Assembly (NCBI GenBank): GCA_033439265.1
Contig: JAVTVX010000031.1
Span: forward strand, 977,501-1,041,500
Length of the DNA: 64,000 bases
DNA from: Dillenia suffruticosa
Taxonomy: Eukaryota > Streptophyta > Magnoliopsida > Dilleniales > Dilleniaceae
Direction: 5' to 3'
Position numbers and translations under genes: made by a program. The notes below the pieces were generated by a model that was not told the origin of the DNA, did no database searches, and worked only from the letters and a program-made list of their open reading frames with translations. Of this stretch, positions 1 through 11,640 are shown one piece after another. Every line of letters begins with the position of its first letter. The first letter of the stretch is position 1.

Positions 1-1310
1 GAGCTACTTTTGGGAGCAAATCAAAGTTCCAAACAAACTTCTAAGAAAACATCTTATCCAAGCCATTTAATCTTAGCCTCTTATAGTATCCCTGGACCTC
101 AACACAATCAATTAACTCCTCCAACCCACAGCAACTTACCTGCCAAGATTCATCTCAACCCTCTCCGGTGCTTTGAAAAAAATTAAAAAACTCCACCAAC
201 TCCCAATCATTTACTTGGCCAACAAAATTCACAGCCAAGAGCAATGATCCCCTACTGAGAAACTAAAGAGCCCATTACCACCTTTGTTCATTGCTAAATC
301 ATATAAGGAAACAACTTTTTATCAAACCACAACCACACCACTTACTGTGACAAAAGAAGACTCTCAAACAGTTAACCCCCATTAAACTCCACTGTGCTCC
401 TAGACACTTCCCACCTTCTCCTAATCTCCTTCCATACAGCCAACCAATGAGGCCTAACAACCTCATTAGACATCCACCCATTATGCGAAGTCTCATATTT
501 AACCACAACAACATTTTTCGGAGGGAGTTTTTCTAAAATAAGAATCTCAATAGCCATTTCTCGAGCAACATCTTGTTAGAGTCAAATGACGGATCTAATA
601 CACCAAGACCTCCTCTTCAAATGTCACTTTGATTAGGTTAAACTTCTCTCCACCATTCTCACTGCTTCCCCATAGGAATCTTCTTAAACTATTCTCTAAT
701 CTTTTCACCACCAAACAACGATGCAAAAATAAGCATGAAGTAAAATAAAAGTGTATTTGATGTGATTAAGCTTCCCCACCTGACAGAGATATCCCCTTCG
801 CCAACCTGAAAAATTTTTCTCCAACTTCTCCAGAACTCCATTCGAAATCACATTCTCCTGGTGCTCTGCTCCGTGAGCAAGCCTCAAATAGAAATAAGTT
901 AACGAAGACTCCCCACTCTACACCCAAGGATTGACACCAACAAACTACTATTGTTCCCTTCACCCATCGAAATAATCACACCTTTTGCAAATTCATTTTC
1001 AAACCAGAAGCCATCTCAAAAATCAACAAGACACCCTAGAGAAAGAGAACCTAGATGACATTTTATGGCAGAAGAATACTGTCCGATCCTCAAAAGAAAT
1101 GAGAGATAGATAGAGCCTCTCTCCCCCTTTCCTCAACCTGAAAATCAGTTATCAACCCCAATTCCACTGCTTGAGCATATTGCTTAGCACATCCATCACC
1201 AAAACAAAGTGAAAAGGGAGAGAGGATCCACTTGTTTTAAATTCTGAGAGCTCCAAAAGTAACCCATATACTCTACTTTCTTGTTAAGTTCAAAATATAA
1301 GCAAAACCAT
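1..1310 (-). mobile_element. LINE (L1-type) retrotransposon remnant, C-terminal half of reverse transcriptase
   Basis: Read on the minus strand with several frameshifts and stops, this stretch follows the order of a plant L1-type ORF2. About 1260-1240 matches the GLRQGDPLSPF block (here QVDPLSPF). About 1120-1080 is a decayed SHLLFADDT region that has lost the catalytic aspartates. About 1020-960 reads ASGLKMNLQK. About 887-740 reads LEKNFSGWRRGYL followed by GKLNHIK, matching the usual LAGWKRxYLSKGGRLTLIK. About 557-370 reads GWMSNEVVRPHW then WKEIRRRWE, and about 390-300 reads FFCHSKWCG, matching the zf-RVT-like tail (RFWxDxWCG). The upstream half, including the endonuclease, is not visible. 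The remnant is cut by the window edge and cannot be active. It has the same orientation as the LCAT-like gene and may lie in one of its introns. Confidence 0.8.
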
Positions 1311-3802
1311 TCTAAGTATATCAGAACTTTGTCATAATCACAATTCACAACAAAAATGTAGCACCGTTTTAAAGTTGAATCCTATTTTTATTGAAACAGA
1401 TCTCATGTTTGTTTCAATCTCCAATGCCGACGTTTGCACCTCGTGGGATTAAGTAAGCCAAACCATGTACGAGATACTTCTTATCATCCTACCAAGGTTT
1501 TTTTTCCAGATAGACAAAGAAATTCTATAAGGAGAAAGAAAAATGAACAAAGACACTGAGGATAAGAAATCCTCAGAAAAGAAGAAGCAAAGAGACGAAC
1601 AGAAAAACTACTCTCCAGTCCAACCTTAACACTTGCAACTAAAAGCCAGGAAAGATCCCTCAGCTATAGACCACAAAGACAAAAGGAGCACAAGCTAAAT
1701 CCGAAGATAAAGAGATCAAAAGATACCTAACACATTTTGCAACACACTTTCTTCCAACACCTCAGTGCTGCCCGTCTCCAATTATGCACATGCAATCTGC
1801 CTGAGCTACCCCATTGCAGAGCTCTGAAATATCTTTACCTTCCCTCACCCTTTTTTAATCCATTTTCTCTTCTGGTTACATCGGCCATAAGGTTGGGCTT
1901 GGCTTCTAATGAGGCAACCAAGGATCAAACAACCTCAATTTTTTTTTTTTCTTTTGGGGATAGAAAAAAACCTCAAATCCAATTTATTAAAAAGAGTCTC
2001 TTCCCGACTTTCCCTATTATCATTTGGGGCAATAACTATGGTTGGGTGACCCAGAATCGAATTATTCTACTATTGTTCCGAACCTCCTGTCCCCAAAAAA
2101 GATTCAGCTAGTTGAGCCTCCTCAATCAAAACCTCCAATAACTTCTGTGCTCTGACTCCATAGTCCAAGGCCTTTTATTCTTTGGATGAAATTGAGTTTT
2201 GAATTTTCACTTCTTTAAAAATCAATATGACATGGAAGGCTTGTATCTTAAACATTTTTTTTCGTTTGTGATAACATTAGAACCTCAACCACTACCATTT
2301 TGATGTACATCAGTAAACCCACCAAACACATCCAATAACCTGCAAATAGCATGCACCAGGCAAGAACACAAATTCATAGCCTATGTGTAAATGGGCCAAA
2401 ATTCCCCTCCATTACTAATACCAAGAATTGAATAGCAGAATGAAAAATAGGAAAAGGTGCATCACAACCACCAGAGCAATTGATCAATTGCAATACCTAA
2501 ACCACATGATTAGCTTGTTGCAAGGTGTTCAAGCCTTCCTTTGACGTTTGATGAGAGAATCTGGAAATTTTTTGAGCAAATCTCGTCATAATCATCCTTC
2601 TCGGTTTCTAAATGCCACTTCTTTTCCAGTATTAAGATTTATTACAAAAGTCATGCTCATTCAAAAAGCATAGCCTTTATCTAGTCCATGACTCTCAACA
2701 AGAAGACGACCTTTCAAGCTCTTTGCATTGAAATCTGTCACCTATTGTATCTATAGTTCATTACTTCCTCTCTTATCACATGGCTTGTGAATTATGGCCT
2801 AAATAAGTGGGTGTCTTTGATGGGACTTGGGTCTGCTCACTAAAAGTGAATGATAGCTTGCAATACAATTCAGAGAAGGGTCTAGGAAGGATGCAATTTC
2901 ATCTGTGCTTATTATCAAACTTTTATATTTTTAGAATCCGGCGGGTGAGTAGGATTTGATTAGACAGTATGGAGATATGATAGAATTTTTTTTCCCTTTT
3001 TTTCGAGCTTTACCTATATATGCCTGAATCTATCGTAACAGTTAAGACTCTGAGTTAGGAAAAAATATTTGGAATTTTAGGACTGGCTGCCCTCATATCT
3101 CTCTCATCTCATTTGGATCCCTCTGTTTCTCTTCCTCTGGTATCTATCTTCTTCTTCAGCTTCTTGAATTACTTTCTCTCCCCTGCTTTATTTTCTCCCC
3201 TTTAGCTGCTGCGGAAGCACACTTAGAATAGGATCAGTCGGGAGACCTCATCCAAGGTCTCCCTCGTTTGATTCAAGAAAGGAATGGCCTTTTAGTTGGA
3301 CTGCAAGTGCAGTCTTCCCGAGGAGGGGGAGTGAGGTAGAGCTTGGCACAGGGTCGAGAATAAGGTAGGGTCCAGAGACGACGCTATGCCTCACTCTTCT
3401 ATCCATTTGGTGTCATCTGGATGGAGTAAAGCACAATGATTTACTGAGACCAATTTATCAACACATCCTCTCTATGGGATAAAATTGCGTCTTATGTTGC
3501 TCTATACAGTCAGATCCATCTAGTGCCCTCAAGGATTTTCAGTTTGGAGGAACCAAAGAGGGATTGGTAAACTGTTATTTTTATGTTTTCGTTTTTCTTT
3601 TTTTCTTGAAAAGACTTCTTATCCTATTTCTTTGTGATATCCCTTTCTCATAAGTTATAAAAGATATCTCCTCCAAGAAACTATCCAACATAAATCAACA
3701 AATAAACAACTCTTCTTCCATATAACTACATTTAGGACCCTTATCATAACAGCGATCGGGCCACTATTGACTTTCTATATCTTTGGAATAAGAAATCCCT
3801 AT
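1311..3802. other. Spacer or intron sequence without a recognised gene
   Basis: No convincing coding exon is seen on either strand. If the LCAT-like gene at 4364-6294 is intact, this would be part of its third intron. The stretch 3000-3420 has a TATATATG box, pyrimidine-rich sequence and, at about 3408, TGGTGTCATCTG, which weakly resembles a tRNA-Met primer binding site. It could be the end of an old solo Copia LTR, but no left boundary or target duplication was found. Confidence 0.4.
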
Positions 3803-3825
3803 AAAAAAGCCGGCAAGACTACCAA
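3803..3825 (+). repeat. Target site duplication, left copy, of the SINE
   Basis: The 23 bases at 3803-3825 recur at 4000-4022 with two transitions (shared core GGCAAGACTAC). This length is typical of target-primed reverse transcription. The pair brackets a tRNA-like sequence ending in an A-run. Confidence 0.75.
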
Positions 3826-3999
3826 CGGACAATCGATATAGTGAGATGGAGTGCTAGGTCTCTTAACCAAGTCTCGGTTTCGAAACTTGGAAATGGAAAA
3901 GATTACGCTACGCGAGCTGCCCTAAATAGGGCCCCCACAGATGTTCGAACCAAATTAGTGGGAGTATGACTCCAGATACCAATGATGGAAACCAACAAA
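3826..3999 (+). mobile_element. SINE, tRNA-derived, plus strand
   Basis: The roughly 174-bp body carries a pol III A-box-like stretch (TAGTGAGATGG at about 3839) and a B-box-like stretch (GGTTTCGAAAC at about 3875). It ends in an A-rich tail at about 3997. Duplications of about 22 bp flank it on both sides. It sits on the strand opposite to the LCAT-like gene, downstream of exon 3. A SINE is non-coding and depends on LINE enzymes supplied in trans. The family name cannot be given from sequence alone. Confidence 0.75.
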
Positions 4000-4022
4000 A
4001 AAAAAGCTGGCAAGACTACTAA
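4000..4022 (+). repeat. Target site duplication, right copy, of the SINE
   Basis: This is the partner of 3803-3825 and differs by two C/T changes. It starts inside the A-tail of the SINE, as usual for this class. Confidence 0.75.
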
Positions 4023-4363
4023 TTTCAAGCGTCATGTAATAAATGGAGACATACATAATTGCAAAAATACGAACATGAGAGTCTGAGAAAATTTTGCACC
4101 TTATATCATGGAACTTTAGGCTAGTTGACCTTGTTTATTGCCTGAAGCAAGATATTCAAGCATAACAAGAAAATTTTATGTTATACCAGGGCCTATTTAA
4201 GCAATAAAATACAGGATTATACAAAGGATGATATTGGCGCTTCAACAATCCCGACAAATTAATCACCCCTCAAAACCCAAATTGCAACTAGTACATTCAT
4301 CATGACATATCCGATAGTTCCTTTGATCTCACCCAACCAAAACTAAAATGTTCAAGAGCATAC

Positions 4364-6294
4364 CTATTGCTCTGACGAAAATCATATCCAAATCCAAAAA
4401 GTGTTGTTCCTTCTTGAAAACCCCAATTTATCATCTCCATTATCATGTTGTGGAAATAATAAACGCAATCACGTCCAATTATCTGCACGAGTCAAAAAAT
4501 GATAACTTATCAACAACTTATTCCTGTGCAAGCTTATACAAGAGAACACAGAAAATTTCCATGTGCATGGCTTAGGTTTTATTAAAAAAAAAAAAAAAAA
4601 AAAAGACATCTTCCAACACAAAACATATCCAGAAATTAGCAAGAGCTTTGTTTAGTATTCCCTTTACTAGTTCTAACAAAATGAAGCCAATCTGCAAAAT
4701 TAACAGGAAAATTGACTTCATTTTGTTGAAATTGAAGCAGCAGCAGCAGCACAGAGAGAGAGAGAGACGGTTGTGTGGAGAAACAATTCTAGGAAGGAAT
4801 TTTAACAGTTTTCAAACAAGTAATGTTGTCCCAAAATTAAATTGCACACGACATAAGATGTAAAATAAATACTGATTGGGTTGTTCCACAGTTAAATCAA
4901 ATTTAATATCGTTAGATAAAGCAAATATTGACTGGGCAGGTCAATTGCTTCCATGAAAGAAGATTGAACCGATCAATTTCATCTATTTTCAACCAGGAGT
5001 GAACCAGTTCTTTATAGGTTCTACATTCAGAATCACAAGACAGCTAGCTTTCTTTGGTCAAACCCAGATGATTTGGCCCAACTCATCTGGTTTTGCAGTT
5101 TTTTTTATTATTTTGGTATATTTGTTCCACCCATACCACCGTATATATTTAACTTCTCAACTAATTCATCAACAAAACTCATTCACCCAAAAAAAATAAA
5201 TAAAACTTTCATTCTAGGAATTAGACAACTCACAATCATACATAACAAACTAGGGTAGCACATTCCAGCCATGTTGAAGCTCTTTAGAGTATAGACCACT
5301 GAATGTGGCAAGATGGAGAACAACATCTTCCAAATGAGGTTAATGCTGATTAAGAAGGGGGGATCTTTTGTTCCTCTTCCTAACACTCAAAAATCTCTTC
5401 GTATTCATTTTTTGACGATCCCATTATCATTGTATATTAGTAGCATCGACAAGCATTTGTCTCAACCATTAGCATAACTTGTGAAAGTGAATTGTTTTAT
5501 AATAGACACCTAGAATAAATCACAAACTCCTAAAGCATATATATATATATATATATATATATATCTAGGAAAAAGAGGGGGGGGGGGAATAGATTTCAAG
5601 GCCTCAACTGTTGAATCCAAAGCAGGATGGAAAGGGAAAAACTCCAAAAGGTATGCATTTTACTGTAAGCTATTAAGATCCAATTTCTTTCATTCTGCAA
5701 CTCGGCAACATGAAGTGAATGCAGAAATTAACAACAAGGAGATAAGACATACCATGTCCGGGTCCAACATGTCGATTGCATAAAGCCCAAATCTGTCTTC
5801 TGGAACCATAATACTTGTTTTAGGATCTAACGTTATAGTTTTGCCTGAAGAGGAGCAAAAGGGTTTAGTAAGCACACAAACAAAACATCAAAAAAATCAC
5901 AAGCAGACCCATCCCCGACACTGAATAAAACTTCAGCTAACCCTAGAATTGAAATCAAACTCCGCCATCACAAGCCAAGAAGTAACTCAGACACTCCATG
6001 TTCCTTTTCTTACTCAGAACCCCAATTGTAATTTAAAGAAGATATACCCGTAGAAGGATCAAAACGAGACCAAAGCTTAGTCCTCAGCTTGTGGTCAGCA
6101 CCGAAAATGCGAACCCAGACACGTTCACTTCGGCCATTCTCGTCGACAGCTTTGAGAACGGAACCGGCAACCCCAGGAACCAGCAAGACAGGATCAAGAT
6201 TAGGGTCGACGTAAGGATGTTTCGATCTTAACTTCCTCAACTGACTCAACCATACTTCGACCGATTCCACAATCTCCTCCAACAAAATAGCCAT
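4364..6294 (-). CDS. LCAT4: Lecithin:cholesterol acyltransferase-like 4 (phospholipase A-type), first three exons only
   Basis: Three exons join in frame: 6294-6048, 5844-5753 and 4482-4364. All have GT donors and AG acceptors. The start ATG at 6294 opens MAILLEEIVESVEVWL, the usual N-terminus of plant LCAT4-type proteins. Next come DPVLLVPGVAGSVL (conserved lipase/acyltransferase entry motif), RVWVRIFGADHK, LWSRFDPSTG, then KTITLDPKTSIMVPEDRFGLYAIDMLDPDM, and in exon 3 YYFHNMIMEMINWGF and LFGFGYDFRQSNR. That is about 152 residues, roughly a quarter to a third of the family length. The catalytic serine (SHSMGG block), aspartate and histidine belong to later exons, which I do not find down to position 1. 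Either intron 3 exceeds 4.3 kb and holds a SINE and perhaps the LINE, or the gene is truncated. Plant relatives act as cytosolic or membrane-associated phospholipases on phosphatidylcholine; activity here is inference. Confidence 0.85.
5536..5565. repeat. AT dinucleotide microsatellite in intron 2 of the LCAT-like gene
   Basis: About 13 uninterrupted AT units, followed after a few bases by a G-run at about 5577-5587. Both lie in the intron between exons 2 and 3. Length is likely to vary between individuals. Confidence 0.9.
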
Positions 6295-6850
6295 CTCCGA
6301 TTAGGATAATCGGGGGGAAACAGGAAATCCGTAACGCTAGCATTTTGTACGAGGATGGAGTCGAGATTGAAATTATCAAACCCTAAATTCTACGCGATGT
6401 TCATGATTCACAGAGAAATTGTGAATGAAGCGTGTAGAAAAATGAGGGCTTGGATTTTGGATTGGGGTGAGAGATGCTCTAAAAATATTAAAGTTTTTAA
6501 TGATTACTAATATTCAATAATGCATATGAGCTAGGGAAATAGAATCATAGGGTTGAATCTACCAAGTAATCGAATGATAATTTTGTTAATATTGAAAATT
6601 TGAAACGTTGTACAACGGTCCGTTAAAAATACATAGAAGGCTGTTTGTTTACCAAAAACCTATGCAATTGGCTATGCAAGTATGCAAACTTGAAAAGAGC
6701 TAAAATTTTGTCCTTTCCTTTCCACCATGCTAAGCTATTTGTTTACCTCACGTTTTTGTTTCCTTCTCAGCTAAAAGTTTATGAAAATAAATGGTTATCT
6801 GACTTCCCAGCAGAAAAAAAAAAAATGAGAAATACCCAACACCAATCATA
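6295..6850. other. 5' flank of the LCAT-like gene
   Basis: This is the region upstream of the ATG at 6294 on the minus strand. It should hold the 5' UTR and promoter. It is AT-rich beyond about 6480 and no single TATA box or start site can be chosen with confidence. No other gene is visible. Confidence 0.4.
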
Positions 6851-7260
6851 CATCAGTTTACTTAGAACCCTTAAGAGTGAGCCCTTCAAACAACTCAATC
6901 CAAAGCTTACCGGCATTTGCATAATCCTGCACTCTAATCTACCACCATAACTTGATATCCCCTAGAAGATACATTGATGTAATTTTCACATGTTGTGACT
7001 TTAATATACAAGTAATTTTAAAATACTACTCTGTATTTCAAAGGAAGTTGTCTCATTCTTTCATGAATCTAGTGCCATTGAAGGCCTTCGGGTCTAGAAT
7101 TTTCACCTTGAAGTGAGCTACTTCCAATTTCGATGTTCCGACATCATGAATCATCCATTTCAAAATCATCATTTTCTCCTCAACCGTGAGAAGATTTGTT
7201 TGCACTATACCAACAAGTAAACAATAAGTAAGGGACGATTTTGAGTTCATATGTGAGATT
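6850..7260 (-). pseudogene. Ty3/Gypsy gag relic
   Basis: On the minus strand, about 7130-7055 reads VKILDPKAFNGTRFMKE followed by a stop and DNFL. This matches the PxPKxFNGxRxxKELDNFLW block at the start of a Gypsy gag family. Further on, about 6995-6890 reads VKITSMYLLGDIKLWWW and VQDYANAGKLW, matching the usual SMYLxGDAKLWWR region. Several frameshifts and stops make it non-functional. No LTRs can be assigned. It is adjacent to, but distinct from, the Tat element starting at 7489. Confidence 0.6.
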
Positions 7261-7488
7261 TATTGCTTTAATAGCAATGCAATTGAACTCATTAAACAAA
7301 ATTATTTGCAGGGGAGGATCTAGAATTCCGAAGATCTCTTCAATCCACAGTAACCATTCACAAGCATCACTCTGCATTTTCTACAAAGAGAAGAACCTTG
7401 CACAAAAATCAACTATCTTACTGCACGAATACCCTTGTGACACCACCAAGTTTGGTTTCAATATTTATTCCCGCTTAATTTTAGAAAA

Positions 7489-8226
7489 CGATGGAGGTGG
7501 ATTTTTCTCCATAGATACATGCTCCGTCTATCTAAATAGGTGTCCTGAATTGAGAGATGGTCCAAAATTTCGTGAGAGATGAAACCTGCTAATACCCCGA
7601 AGGATGTTCCAATGGGAGAGATTTCGACACTCAAGTTAGAAAGAATGATTTTTAGAATATAGAAAACAAACTAAGAAGAACCCTGTTTCAACTATGTATT
7701 ACCGGTTTGTTTGATGTATAGGGTTCCCGAGAACTTATGTAGGTGGTAGCCGATGTTGTGCTTATATGTTCGTCATCTTTAGAAAGTTTCGTAGAGCATT
7801 TGGGGTATTGAAACCCTAGTTTTCTTGTGGGGAGATTATTGAGAATCTCCGAAATTGTCAGAACCATGGTCAATGGTCTCTTAGAGATTCGTTATTTCAT
7901 TGATTAAGGAAAGTCCCAACAGTCATGGGAGCTCCATGCCTTATCAAGGGTGCCTGCTTAGGCACATTTCTTTGTTGTGCAGGACAGTTCCAAGAATAGG
8001 GAAAATCCTCATCCATAAAGGGAAAGTTTGAATTTACTTAAATACTTATTTCCTTTGTGCATTATCTCAAGTCATGTTTATCACGTGATCGAATGATTTA
8101 TAGTTGTAAAAAGCATTCATCGAGGAATGAACTGACCGAGGACTAGAGTGGCCAAAGGTGAGGTTCTGATCTCTTTGGTGATTGGCCTTGGGCCAGGTAC
8201 CATAGGCCTTCGGCTATATATCATCA
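7489..8226 (-). repeat. LTR of Tat element 1 (3' LTR in element orientation)
   Basis: It matches 13437-14173 throughout, for example GGGAGATT followed by TTGAGAATCTCC, TCACGTGATCGAATGATTTAT and AGGTGAGGTTCT in both. Substitutions and small indels are scattered along the copies, indicating age. Confidence 0.88.
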
Positions 8227-8242
8227 TTTACCCCCCACTTCA
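8227..8242 (-). other. Polypurine tract of Tat element 1
   Basis: On the minus strand the bases next to the 3' LTR read AAGTGGGGGGTAAA, a polypurine tract that primes plus-strand DNA synthesis in LTR retrotransposons. Confidence 0.75.
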
Positions 8243-9430
8243 AGTGGATAGCATTAGGAGTAGAGATAATGCTTTCTTTTACTTGAAAAAGTATGTTAGA
8301 TTTAGATGAGGAGTGGAATGATTAGGAGAGTTAGTTTGGTATATTAAATGTAGGTACCATCACGAGGTGGAAAAGACAGGGAGTAAATTATGTCATTACT
8401 ACGAGAGTTGGATAGTCGATCTTTTATTTAATAGCGATGTGGATGTTCTTTTTCCTAAGCATGTGGTTTCGTTTGCTGGGTTTGTTATTAAGGCATCGGT
8501 TATAAATGGCAGGGGCTTGTGATGAGAAAGCCTTGGGTAAGGTCTGGCCTATGAGTCAGTAAATGAATGAAAGAGTGAAGTTTATGAGATTCATAGGTAA
8601 GGCAACATGGCATTTGGTGATCCAAGCTCATGATGGTTTTCAGTAGTTGTATAAACTAAAGATGAAAGATTTTGTATGATGGTTTTTTTTGTGTTTTTCG
8701 GATGCTATCGATACGAGATCCCATCAACGGTGGGGGCTGCCGATACAAGATCTCATGCAGCATTTGGCGATCCAAGTCTATAATGGTCGGTTTTCAGAGT
8801 TCCTGGGGATGCCTTACATCTTGAGGGATTCATGTCTCCTTCTTGTATTCCAAATTGAAAGATTAAGGGATCCCTCTTTCATGAGGTCAAACGGAGATAG
8901 CTAGCAGTACACAGTGGGCGGTTAGCAATTCTCATTGCCTCTGGGTCTAAGGGTGAAGAGAATGGGGGAGATAGAGTCAAGACCGACATCTCCTAACAGT
9001 GTAAAGAGGTTGGGAGAAATAGATGTTGAGAAAAGAGTTTTTTCCTGTCTTTTTGTTCTCCCTAACTGTCATGTATATATAAGAACTTAGGTTTCTAGGC
9101 GTTAGTGTAAATTCTGAATTGTCATGTAGAGATATTATTTTAACAAATGAATGAAAAGGATTTTCTTTTTGCATACTTGATATTATTTATTTATTTATTT
9201 ATTTGCTCTTATTGATACGCTTGATACCCACTTCTTTTTCCTCCCAGATTACTTCATTTTTATGTAATTCATGGTCCATTGATTAGCAAGTAGAAACATC
9301 TTTTTTGTAGTTATATATAAGATAGATACGAGATCTAGGCTCGCAAGTAGAGATTGCACCAGGAGGGCTTGTTAGAATGGCATCAAGAGTGCTAGTAACA
9401 CCTCAATGTACATGGTATTGGGTATTGAGC
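8243..9430. other. 3' non-coding region of Tat element 1, possible antisense ORF relic
   Basis: It lies between the PPT and the 56-bp array. In the related element at 51239-61420 the same interval holds an antisense ORF. Here only short plus-strand ORFs remain (for example 8689-8904) with no recognisable domain, so if that ORF existed it has decayed. Confidence 0.4.
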
Positions 9431-9770
9431 GTTGAAAATGTATGTCATACCAGGTGTTGCGTCGAAAGTACTTGGAGGCTTTGTGTCTTGAAAGTGTATA
9501 GCGTACTAGACGTTGCATCAAGAGTAATCATAAGCATTACGCCTTGAAAGTGTATAGTGTACCAGGTATTATGCCGAGAGTACTTAGAGGCGTTGCGCTT
9601 TAAAAATTTATGCGTATCAAATGTTACGACGAGAGTACTCAGAGGCGTTGAGCCTTGAAAGTGTATAACGTACTCAACGTTATGCTAAGAGTACTCAGAG
9701 GAGTTACGTTAAGGGAACTTGGAGACATTGCACCTTGAAAATGTATAGTGCACCACATAAGGTGCTATGA
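9431..9770. repeat. 56-bp tandem repeat array in the 3' region of Tat element 1
   Basis: The anchor CTTGAAAGTGTATA (with variants) starts at 9431, 9487, 9543, 9598, 9654 and 9733, giving a period of 55-56 bp over about six copies. The last interval is 79 bp because GTACTCAGAGG-type sequence is partly duplicated. Tandem arrays downstream of integrase are a known feature of Tat-lineage elements. Confidence 0.85.
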
Positions 9771-10369
9771 GGTGGGTGTTTTATGTTAAGTTTTGCTAGC
9801 TACGCTGTGGGAAGATAGTGGGGAACCTGACTGACAGTGCATACTTATCGTACTAGAAACATTTTATTAATATTGATAAATCATAAAGTAATAGATGTCC
9901 ATGATAGAAGAGTTGTGAAACTTAGTGATAATAAATACGCAAGTTTTCAGAGTTTCATGTGCGAATTATGGTCGAACCATCCAAACGACTGAGTCAGTAA
10001 GTTACAGGTCAAAGCACTAAGTATACCTCGGTTGGGCCTTCCTAGTTTGGTGCAAGTTTGCCCCCGGGTTGTGGTTGTCCAGTTGCTTCCACCCTTCGGA
10101 GTATCAGATCCCCAAGCCTGAATGTTTTAGCCTTGACCCTCTTGTTGTAGTACAGAACCATTTGTTGTTGGTAAATTGCCATTTGAGTGGATACAGTATC
10201 CCTTAGTTCTAATAGGAAGTCTAGTAGTTCTCGTAGGGCAAACTCATTTGGCTCCGCTTGGTATTATTCTATTTGTAGAGAGTGAATTCCTATTTCAAGT
10301 GATATTACTGCTTCCGACTAGTATGTTCTATTTCCCCAGTGACCCTCCTCGGTGTGGTCACATCGTCTA

Positions 10370-10960
10370 GCGTGGTCTTAAGCCCTTGTAGAATCATTTG
10401 GTTTGTTACCTTAGCAAGGCTGTTGGATTGGGGATAAATGACTGATGTCAACTGATGTTGAATCTCCAACTTGTCATTGAATTCCTTGAATTCTTTTATT
10501 ATCGAATTGTTTTCTATTGTCAGTGATCAAAGAGTGAGACAACCCGAAACTTGTGATTATTGATGACCAGATGAAGTTTTGTATCTTTTTTGTTGTGATC
10601 TGGGCGATTGGCTTTGCTTCTACTCATTTGGTGAACTAGTCAGTGGCGACGATGATGAACTTTTGCTATCCAGTAGCACAAGGAAACGGTCCTAGTATGT
10701 TTATCCCCTATTATGCAAATGGTCAGGGATTGGTAATTGATCAGAATTCCATAAAAGGTTGATAGGGGACTGAGGAGAAGTGCTGGCACTTGTCACATTT
10801 CTTGACAAATGCGTTTGCATCAGTTTTCATGGTAAGCCAGAAGTACTCGTGTCTAAAAACCTTGTCCGTTAGGTTTCATGCTCCCAAGTGATTGTTGTAT
10901 ATCCCTTCGTGTATTTCTCTGAGAATGTAGCTTCCTTTTTCAAGAGTTAGACATTTAAGG
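10370..10960 (-). pseudogene. Integrase of Tat element 1, broken
   Basis: On the minus strand about 10860-10780 reads MKTDANAFVKKCDKCQ, the second half of the integrase zinc-binding region. It is followed by a decayed PFAxWGINILGPFPCATG block at about 10715. About 10680-10610 reads KFIIVATD then EAKPIAQITTKKI, holding the first catalytic aspartate. About 10540-10500 reads SLITDN then QFDNK, holding the second. Stops interrupt all parts. The domain order (integrase after RNase H) fits Ty3/Gypsy. Confidence 0.8.
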
Positions 10961-11399
10961 TAGGAGTGAATGGAGGATTTTTTTGTAAAGGGCCCCATTG
11001 ATGATGGCGTATTGGGTGGACTTTCATTTGATCTTAGTTGCTTCTGCGGGCGCCTCTAGCCATTGCTTAAGTACTCGTCTATGGAATCCTTCTAGCTCGG
11101 TGATTCATTTGTTGACAGAATCTATTCTGATTCGTTGAAACTTGGGTAAGAGAGATTCTCCATGTATATTGTTTAGCTCGTGGCTATTGAATTCGAGTTG
11201 GGCAACTTAGAAAGCATATCGGCTCTAGCGTTCTCTGATCGGTGAATTTGTTGAATGTCGATTCTATGGAACCCCCATATTACTTCTTATATCTTCGTTA
11301 GGTACTTTGTTATTATTGGTTTCCTAATTCCATAGATGCCTTTGATTTATTTAACCATAAGCTGGCTATCCATAAACACCCTTATTTCTTGGGCTCCCA

Positions 11400-11640
11400 A
11401 AGATGCCGTAATTCATAGTCCTGTTAAGTGCATCTCATACTCGACTTGGTTGTTGGTGGCCTTGAAGTCGAAGTAGAAAGCATATTTAGTTTTAAAGTCA
11501 TTAGGACCCATGAGTATGAGTCGAGTTCCACAGCATGACGAGTTGGAGGATCTGTCTACATGAAGTGTCCAAAACGATAGCATACACTTTTCTCGAGGAT
11601 TGGCGGGTATTTGTTCGCTACAATTCGGGAACATGCACTC
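11400..11640 (-). pseudogene. RNase H domain of Tat element 1
   Basis: The minus-strand reading includes WTLHVDRSSN, then LILMGP, then FDFKATNNQVEYEMHLTGL. These match the LHVDGSSN and ATNNEAEYEALLAGL motifs of Gypsy RNase H, with the first aspartate and the YE glutamate preserved. It lies between RT (12240-12917) and integrase, separated by decayed connection sequence. Confidence 0.85.

Noticed and set aside
1737..2111. Plus-strand ORF of 124 codons
   Set aside because: No domain, poor context, contains a T-run; not supported as a gene.
3000..3420. Possible solo Copia LTR with a PBS-like TGGTGTCATCTG
   Set aside because: Only 8 of 12 bases fit the tRNA-Met site, and no LTR partner or target duplication was found.
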